Below are positions 57,861-64,000 of a stretch of 64,000 bases of DNA, one piece after another; position 1 is the first letter of the stretch, and each line of letters opens with the position of its first letter. Source of the DNA: Acanthococcus lagerstroemiae. Lineage: Eukaryota; Arthropoda; Insecta; Hemiptera; Eriococcidae. Where the stretch lies: contig CM063114.1 of the NCBI GenBank assembly GCA_031841125.1, positions 36,167,574 to 36,231,573 on the forward strand, given 5' to 3'. The notes under the pieces are model-generated. The model ran no database searches and was not told the DNA's origin. It saw only the letters and a list, made by a program, of their open reading frames with translations. A program made the position numbers and the translations under genes.

Positions 57861-58734
57861 ATAACTTAAGGGGCCCATTTATCGGCCCACAATGGTAATG
57901 TTGAATTCACGAAAGAAATATGCTGTTTGCACGAAATATATAAATGACAAGCGCAATAACAAGTACGAAACAGAAAAAGTAATAGTTTGAAGAAAAAATT
58001 AAATTTCAGAACACAATATAATTCACTTACACGATAAAATGAAATACGCCCGGAATTTTAATACCGTCTACACACAATGAAAAAAAAAGACACGATATTA
58101 CTGCGCCCGAAATAAAAAGTTTAAATTCTCGGCCTCCTTCATACTTGCCACAAATTTACAATCGCGCACAAATTAATGTCAAAATAAAATTTTGGAGCAA
58201 TAAAAATCTATGAATCGATTCTCCCCCTCCTCAGGAGCCACAAATTCAGACTAAGAGCCAAACCGATGTCAAAAACGAATTCGTTGAGTTCGAAACCCCT
58301 CGATGATCTCGATGGGGTCATTCTCATAAATAATAGGTCTAAAAATTCCTAATGTACTGTAATGAAGGGTAATTTTTACACGCCCACTCTTTTTTTATTC
58401 TCTCAACCGGGAGACCTGAAATCCGCCCTTTCGAGCATTACCTCAGAATTCCCCTCTATGGCGTTTCTAGAGTACTTAAGAAAAAATTCTTAATGACGAT
58501 TTTATAGAAAATTGGATCCCTCTTAAACTCATGGATCTACTATCTCCACGAGTGTGTACGTTATCCGCGATGACGTATAATTTTTGTGTTTAAACAACAT
58601 AATATACTGTATGCAAGTAGTCATTTCGTGATATCGATTTTAAAACTCGTAATTTAAACTTTTTTTTTCGTGGCTTCACATTTCGTTCAATCACACTTTT
58701 TATTCCGTGCTATTTAATACTTCCCATAACTTAA
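57861..58734 (-). mobile_element. 860-bp non-autonomous element, copy B, inverted, with 9-bp TSDs
   Basis: The element proper is 57870-58725. On the plus strand it starts GGGGCCCATTTATCGGCCC and ends TATTTAATACTTCCC. The direct repeat ATAACTTAA lies at 57861-57869 and 58726-58734. Its TSD differs from that of copy A, which shows two separate insertions and not one duplicated block. The SINE-tail-like segment is at 58399-58447. Differences from copy A are scattered substitutions and short indels. Confidence 0.9.
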
Positions 58735-59654
58735 TGCTTAGTTATTACCATTGACTTTATACATATATATTAAATGCTGTCGCCCATGACATCAAATAAC
58801 GTTATAGTTTGGTGTTCGGTATCTTAATGTAACACAATCAATCATAAATTAAAATTATTAATTATATGTATGATTTAAAATTAAGATTATTCAAAAAAAA
58901 AAATTCAAACCCAGAATACAAACCTTAAAAATGAAAACATCAAGAATAACCAACTTTTCACTTTTTCCTTTTTTGGCTTTATGCTTTATTGTCTTTATCT
59001 GATTTAAGACATGGATTAAAAAAACTATCTTTAAATTCAGTAAAAACACTGTTTTAAAATAAAAAAAACAATAAAAAAAGTTTTTAAAGCAATTTTTCCA
59101 ACCTTGATTCCTGAACTGATTTGTGATTCTAGAAAACTCGAATATTGATGAACAGTAATTTTTTCACTCTAGTAGGTGGTAACATACCTTGAGTTAAATA
59201 ATTTTACGTGTTTTTTCATTTGAAATTCCTGGATCGTTAGTACCGAACAATCTGCTGTTGTTTTGAGAACACTATGAATTAGACATTTAGGTATCAATGC
59301 TAATCACTTTGACAGATATGCAGTTTTAAATATCAGCACTGGAATTTACTTTACATTTGTAACATTGTTTACATGCTGGGACTTGAACATAACACGTACT
59401 TTAATAATTTGTTGCTTAACCGCCGTCTGTGTTCATTAGAATTCAGTGAAGTGCATAGTTCGTGGTTGGAAAGAGGAACGACGAAATCTTCCAAAAGTTA
59501 CTTATTGCGTACCTAAAGTATTTTGTTGTGTGATAGCAGTTATACAAATTACTACAGTACTGTCAAAGAAAGGATATTTTAGAATGTAAATACCAAACAC
59601 TGGTGACTCTCTGACCCTCCGAATAAAAAATATTGATGACACGCCAAATCCTCA
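58735..59654. other. Non-coding stretch
   Basis: AT-rich, no recognised content. Confidence 0.4.
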
Positions 59655-59905
59655 CTGTTTCGATATGACATTGTGGTTAACTTCGGCACAGAATTCGATA
59701 CAGAAGTTGAGTTACCACGTCGACATTAACTGTTGGAATCGAATTTGCATCGGCTTTGTTGTAGAATTTCATACAAACGTCGATGTATGGTTACTCGTTT
59801 TCTATTGAATTCTGTATCCGACTTGACCGTAATGTCAAGTCGGAAGAGAGGCGGATTTCGAATGTCGACAAGAGAGTCCACCTTTCATCGACTTTGTTTC
59901 AAGGG
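59655..59905. mobile_element. Small element of the 73-bp palindromic family, both ends present
   Basis: The left side is CACTGTTTCGATATGACATT then GAATTCGATACAGAAG and GAGTTACCACGTCGAC. The right side has GTAATGTCAAGTCGGAAGAG, GTCGACAAGAGAGTC and TTTCAAGG. GATATGACATTGTGG at the left and CCGTAATGTCAAGTC at the right are inverted relatives, which may be its TIR. It has about two to three inner units, against about 18 in the array at 7870. Confidence 0.75.
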
Positions 59906-60902
59906 CTGAGGGACTCAACTGAATATGCTTTTTTGTTGTGTCTGATTAATAAAATTATTGTAAGTTTTAGTTAAAGTAACTAACAGCAGAAAAGGAAAAC
60001 AGAAGAAATTATAGTTCTGTATATTTTGCTTCTTGAGTTCAGTAGAGCCATTGTCAGTGTTCATCATTTCTGAATTACTCACAAGATTAATAATTGGATA
60101 ATTGTATAAACATAAATTTAAAAAAAAAACGTTCGGCATCAGTGGCATCTTTTAGTGAAAACTAAGTCATGAGAAGATCCAGCGCAGGATTATGCTTCTT
60201 GTTCATATGTCAGCATAATATTTCATTATTGTTGCTTATACACGGCGTAAACTTCATCGGAAAAATCATACTCGGAGCCACAGAGAAATTTAAATTATTG
60301 CTTAACATCACAGCCAATGCTGTTTTTAATCCAGAATGCATACCTGAAAAAACTGAAACATATTCTGTCACAATTTTACTGTACCCAGCTTACGACGAAC
60401 TAGAATCCAGTGTACACATACTTACATTTTTTCCCCCCAAGAATTCTGCATAAATTTTAACCATACTGGGTTTAAAAAGTTTTCGGATGTTAGGCTAAGG
60501 TATCAAAATTCTGGAGACAGTGTCCCTTAATCTACTACACTATAAAAGACCCACAAAACTATAGTAGTAAATAAATAGTAAACCTCGTCGAGATTGAAAT
60601 ATTATATTACGCAACTAGGGAACTAATCGTAAAATACGATGATGGTGAGTTTGCAGCATGAGCTTAAGGCGAGGGCTGCAACAAGAGGTCATATTTCACT
60701 ATTTCCTCCCGAGTTGGAGATGATTTTTTTTTTAACACTTTCTGAAAAAATGCAAAATTACATGGAGCCCATCTGCAACAGAGAGGTAATGAGGAACTTT
60801 TCTTACAAGTGTAGAAAAATTTTTGTTTTCCGATTTCTTTTATACCAATGAAAACCTGAATACTAGTGTAGATATAAATACGTAGTTTCTTTCATATATG
60901 GA
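59906..60902. other. Non-coding stretch
   Basis: An ORF of 94 codons at 60169-60453 (plus) begins with a hydrophobic stretch but has no family motif. It is not called as a gene. Confidence 0.35.
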
Positions 60903-61125
60903 GAGGTTAGAATCAAAAGCGACATTATTTACTATTTTACTTCAAGTGCGCAAATAGGCAAAATACTGCACACGGGTGCAAGAATATCTCTTGCTACGCT
61001 TGTGAATGTGGAGTATGTAATACATGCCGCACGCACTCACAGGCGTCGCAAGAGATATTCCTGCACCCGTGTACAGTATTTTGCCTATTTGCGCCGCCGG
61101 AGTAAAATGGTTTGATTCTAACTTC
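60903..61125. repeat. Isolated long palindrome
   Basis: GCGCAAATAGGCAAAATACT (60948) faces AGTATTTTGCCTATTTGCGC (to 61094). CACGGGTGCAAGAATATCTC faces GAGATATTCCTGCACCCGTG. Outer arms GAGGTTAGAATCAAA and TTTGATTCTAACTTC extend it, with an interruption of about 15 bases in the left arm. The loop lies around TGTGGAGTATGTAATACATG. It is unrelated in sequence to the cluster at 26.5 kb. Confidence 0.9.
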
Positions 61126-62763
61126 ATCCTGAATAAGTATGTACCTACAAGTATATACATACCAACAACATGGTCACGTATAGTTATGAATTATTGATGA
61201 ACATCATAACAAATGAATTCCTTACCTACATATATACAACATTTTACAGAACTTCACTGTATAGTGACTGAAAATATGATTGAATATGCTCTGATGTTAA
61301 TTAATCATATGTTAATTCGGTTATCTTTGGCCCAGCGTTTAATAGTACGAATTATCGGTTCAACTTGGGCATTTGACGAATTCCTGAGTAACTGCACAAC
61401 ATCTGACAGAGTGTCCCTGTGAAATAGAAATTAATAGATCAGATCATGAAATGAGTTATTTATCAGGCAGTTCATTTCTCAAGTATGGAAGAAAACATAG
61501 TAAATGAATGATGAAGGAGTGTTGGAATTTTCATAAAGTAAATACTAAATTAGAACCATCCTATCAAAATAGAATCATTTTTACCAGCTACTAAACATGC
61601 CCATTTTTTCAATGATTTTTTTTTTAAATTTTGTTTTGGTTGTAAAGTACATCTTTGGGCTATACATTGAAACATTCACTTGTCTGAAAATTTTAAGAGC
61701 CTTTGAAATTGAAACTACATTGAGTAAAAATTGTGATAAAAGTTATTAGAAATTCTAGTTTGTCTATGACATTTCTCACGGCATGTACTCTCCAAATATA
61801 ATTTATTGCAATCTTTACTGAATTCTAGTAAGAATTACAGTCATTGAATTAACATTCTACGAAATTCTCTCGTGTTATACAATTTTAAGGTGTATATGTT
61901 CACTTGTTCACTTTTATGAGCTCAGAGAAAAAAATAGCTGAGTAATGATGATTTTAGATCCTTTTCCTCGGGCTTTAGTTTTGCACATAAACCAGATCTT
62001 GTGATATGGCTGAATTATACAGTAATTATCTCCAAAATTTAGCAAAAATCGGCATAGGGAGGGTAAAAACCGTCGCTCTTTGGTGTCCTGCCTGATCTGA
62101 CATGGGGCTGAGGTGATGTGAGATTCTCTTAACGTAAGCAAATATTCCAACGTTGCCGCAGATTGCTCGCTCGAATTATTCAGAGTTCGCCTCCGTAATT
62201 TTTCAATACCCAAAACACGTGGGAAAGATTCTCGTTATTTTGCCCGAAGTGAGCATCACATAGATCACTCAAGGCAGCAAAAGACTGACCAAACACAATC
62301 GATGGTGACATGCACAAAATGCTTAAGTGACATTTTGGTTGAAAATGAGTTAGATACAAAAACAAGGAGGTAAGCAGGCAGACTATCAGTCTGCATTGAT
62401 AACAGAACGAAATAATTCACCATTTCACGCCCAGGAAGCGGTACTCAAATGTGTTAAGTGCATCGAAGACTGTAATTGGTCGTGCACAGATGTTGTAAAT
62501 GAATAGATACGGTTTTACATGCCTGTTGATACATTCAGCTTGGCAAACAAGTGAACTTAGTTGAAGAAACTACACAAATGTATTAAGTACAACTTTCATC
62601 GTGCCAAATGAGCTAAGTGCGCTTGAAATTCTGGCCATATATATCAAGTGTGTTGTAATTTTTATGGAAGGGCTATAGAGTGCTATCAAAATGCAGGTTT
62701 GAACTTTTTTTTTTTTACTGGCACATACTGAAGGGTCAGCAAGTCTTATTCCTCCCATTTGAG
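61126..62763. other. Non-coding stretch
   Basis: No gene or known repeat was recognised. The ORFs are at most 99 codons and carry no motif. Confidence 0.4.
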
Positions 62764-62883
62764 GAGTCACACAGTGGCATAGCGGAGGGGGGGGGGGACG
62801 AAGGAGACCCTTCCTAAGAATTGATAAAATATTATTTTTTTAAAAAATTATTAAAAATTTTAGTATTAAAAAAATGAAATGAA

Positions 62884-62948
62884 AAAATTTGGTGCCATTC
62901 TAATATGCGCTCTACCAACATATTTCTTTTCTAGTATGCGCTCTACTC
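62884..62948. repeat. Left arm of an inverted repeat around the SINE
   Basis: GGTGCCATTCTAATATGCGC and TTTCTTTTCTAGTATGCGCT face the inverted words in 63402-63511. The AGTATGCGCTCTAC/AATATGCGCTCTAC word also occurs twice within this arm. Confidence 0.85.
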
Positions 62949-62975
62949 TTTTTATTCATATCATAACTTGAGAAT

Positions 62976-63187
62976 CCTTTTTTCTAATTTTACTCTCAAT
63001 CCGAGCCCTGGAATCGGCCCTTTCGAGCTTTATCTTAGAGGCATCGAGGAGGCTGTTAGGGCTGTCTTAGCCCTTTTCTCTGCTTACCAAAAAACTGGCC
63101 TAGGTCGAAATGTAGCGAGTTGGTACTTGGGCTCGAACCCGGGACCTTTGGATGTCGAGACCAGTGTGCTATCCACTCGGCCAACCA
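62976..63187 (-). mobile_element. tRNA-derived SINE
   Basis: On the minus strand: TTTGGTTGGCCGAGTGGATA (A-box region), GGGTTCGAGCCC (B box), CCTAGGCCAGTTTTTTGG, GACAGCCCTAACAGCC, and the end GGGCTCGGATTGAGAG. The flanks AACTTGAGAAT (62965-62974 region) and AACTTTGAGGAT (63188-63199) look like an imperfect TSD. It lies between the arms of the inverted repeat. Confidence 0.88.
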
Positions 63188-63401
63188 AACTTTGAGGATA
63201 GCGTTGCATGGAAACTCGCAGATAATGTCTCGCACACATAAGGATAAGTACTCGGACCTACCTCCCAGTGGTGGAAGACCTTGGAAGACCTCTTCAGTGC
63301 ATTCCTTAGACATTCGGACAACGTATACATAAATTCAGGATAACATTCAGGACAAGGAACATTTCTGGTGTCTCCTGGGTAATACTAACAGGCTTACAAC
63401 G

Positions 63402-63511
63402 GTAGAGCGCATACTAGAAAAGAAATATTATGTTGGTAGAACGCACACATACATGCATATGTAGATCACATGATGCGGGTAGAGCGCATATTAGAATGGC
63501 ACCAAAAATTT
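63402..63511. repeat. Right arm of an inverted repeat around the SINE
   Basis: GTAGAGCGCATACTAGAAAA and GTAGAGCGCATATTAGAATG are the inverted counterparts of the words at 62884-62948. Between them is an extra segment with ATACATGCATATGTAG that the left arm lacks. Confidence 0.85.
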
Positions 63512-63804
63512 TATTTAAAAAGTTTACGGGAAATTTTTGATAAATGTGGCAGTTTCTACAAAAAGGGGTAACTTTATCGATCCAATGAATTTTGAGTTAC
63601 GGATAGTACGTAATACAGGAATGAATGCCCTTTCCAAAGAGCTATCGGCGAGATCTGTAGCGTTTTCGTGTGCGGTGATACAAGCGGTCAAAGATGAGTG
63701 TAACAAGAACGCGCGAAAACACGTTTTTGAGAAAAACGCGTCTAACGTTAGACACACCTTTTTCTCCCACTCCTTCAAGCGGCCGTAATTCGCCACGGAG
63801 TCAC

Positions 63805-64000
63805 GTTACCAGCCTCGACGAGGGCTTGGTGGAAAGGTAATTTTTTGCTCTTCTACGTGGTAACAATTCAGAACATCGGATTTATTCGTGAGCTCTTTCC
63901 TCATGCTCTTTCAGAATTCTCTTTCTGTCTCTTCCTCTTCTCTCTCACACCCGTAAATTTTGTCTCTTCGTTATTGCGATGTTTTTTCTATAGAAATCAA
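63805..64000. other. Non-coding end of window
   Basis: A donor-like AAGGTAATTT lies at 63834. A pyrimidine-rich stretch follows to the end. No gene was recognised. Confidence 0.35.

Larger units (their letters stand above)
62772..63797. mobile_element. Possible hAT-like element carrying a SINE
   Basis: The left end is CAGTGGCATAGCGGAGGGG. The right end, at AATTCGCCACG, is an eroded inverted counterpart. GAGTCAC flanks it at 62764-62770 and 63798-63804. Inside are an inverted repeat, a SINE and a CpG-richer block (63530-63790) with overlapping ORFs of 83 and 90 codons on opposite strands that match no family known to me. The outer ends are weak, so the element may be two unrelated pieces. Confidence 0.4.

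Noticed and set aside
60169..60453. Plus-strand ORF of 94 codons with a possible signal-like start
   Set aside because: No family recognised; length is within chance for this much AT-rich DNA.

Overview
The window reads as a piece of a eukaryotic nuclear genome, most likely an arthropod and probably an insect. The reasons are an AT-rich base composition, no dense run of long ORFs, many non-autonomous DNA transposons with target-site duplications (TSDs), RTE-like and RNase H-bearing non-LTR retrotransposons, a tRNA-derived SINE and mariner relics. The species cannot be fixed from the sequence. No intact host protein-coding gene was found: every ORF with a recognisable product belongs to a decayed transposable element.

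Layout, left to right. 1-2 kb: the 3' end of a mariner element abuts a minus-strand RTE-like LINE that is split by a full-length SINE. 2-7.8 kb: mostly unique-looking DNA with small MITE ends. 7.87-9.35 kb: an array of about 18 units of 73 bp, whose unit also occurs in small dispersed elements at 6.5, 45.7, 52.0 and 59.7 kb. 11.2-15.4 kb: a minisatellite, a CAGGG-type element with 5-bp TSDs, and an RNase H LINE broken by a hAT-type MITE with a perfect 8-bp TSD. 17.4-20.6 kb: two hAT MITEs, then an 860-bp element with a 9-bp TSD whose second copy lies inverted at 57.9-58.7 kb. 22.4-24.6 kb: a CpG-rich island and several MITEs. 26.5-27.04 kb: three consecutive long palindromes sharing a core. 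27.5-29.25 kb: a plus-strand RTE LINE. 33.1-34.4 kb: a minus-strand RNase H LINE. 34.8-35.9 kb: another 5-bp-TSD element and a 126-bp minisatellite. 39.5-40.9 kb: another RTE-like LINE. 42-45.8 kb: a rearranged mariner pseudogene and a fold-back element of about 2 kb that carries a 47-bp array. 46.6-51.1 kb: hAT-type MITEs and a locally duplicated element. 52-54.3 kb: an RTE LINE next to two oppositely oriented mariner fragments. 55.25 kb: a second SINE. 60.9 kb: an isolated long palindrome. 62.8-63.8 kb: a possible hAT-like element containing an inverted repeat and a third SINE.

There is no operon-like or pathway-like cooperation between genes. The relations that can be read are insertional: SINE into LINE, MITE into LINE, SINE into a TIR element, and one MITE abutting another. 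The relics include the non-LTR retrotransposons that could have mobilised the SINE, but no hAT transposase was recognised, so the hAT-type MITEs must have been moved from outside this window. The best candidates for undescribed biology are the triple palindrome, the palindromic 73-bp unit that appears both as a MITE core and as a satellite with trimeric order, the 860-bp family with 9-bp TSDs that shares a segment with the SINE tail, and the fold-back element with its 47-bp array.
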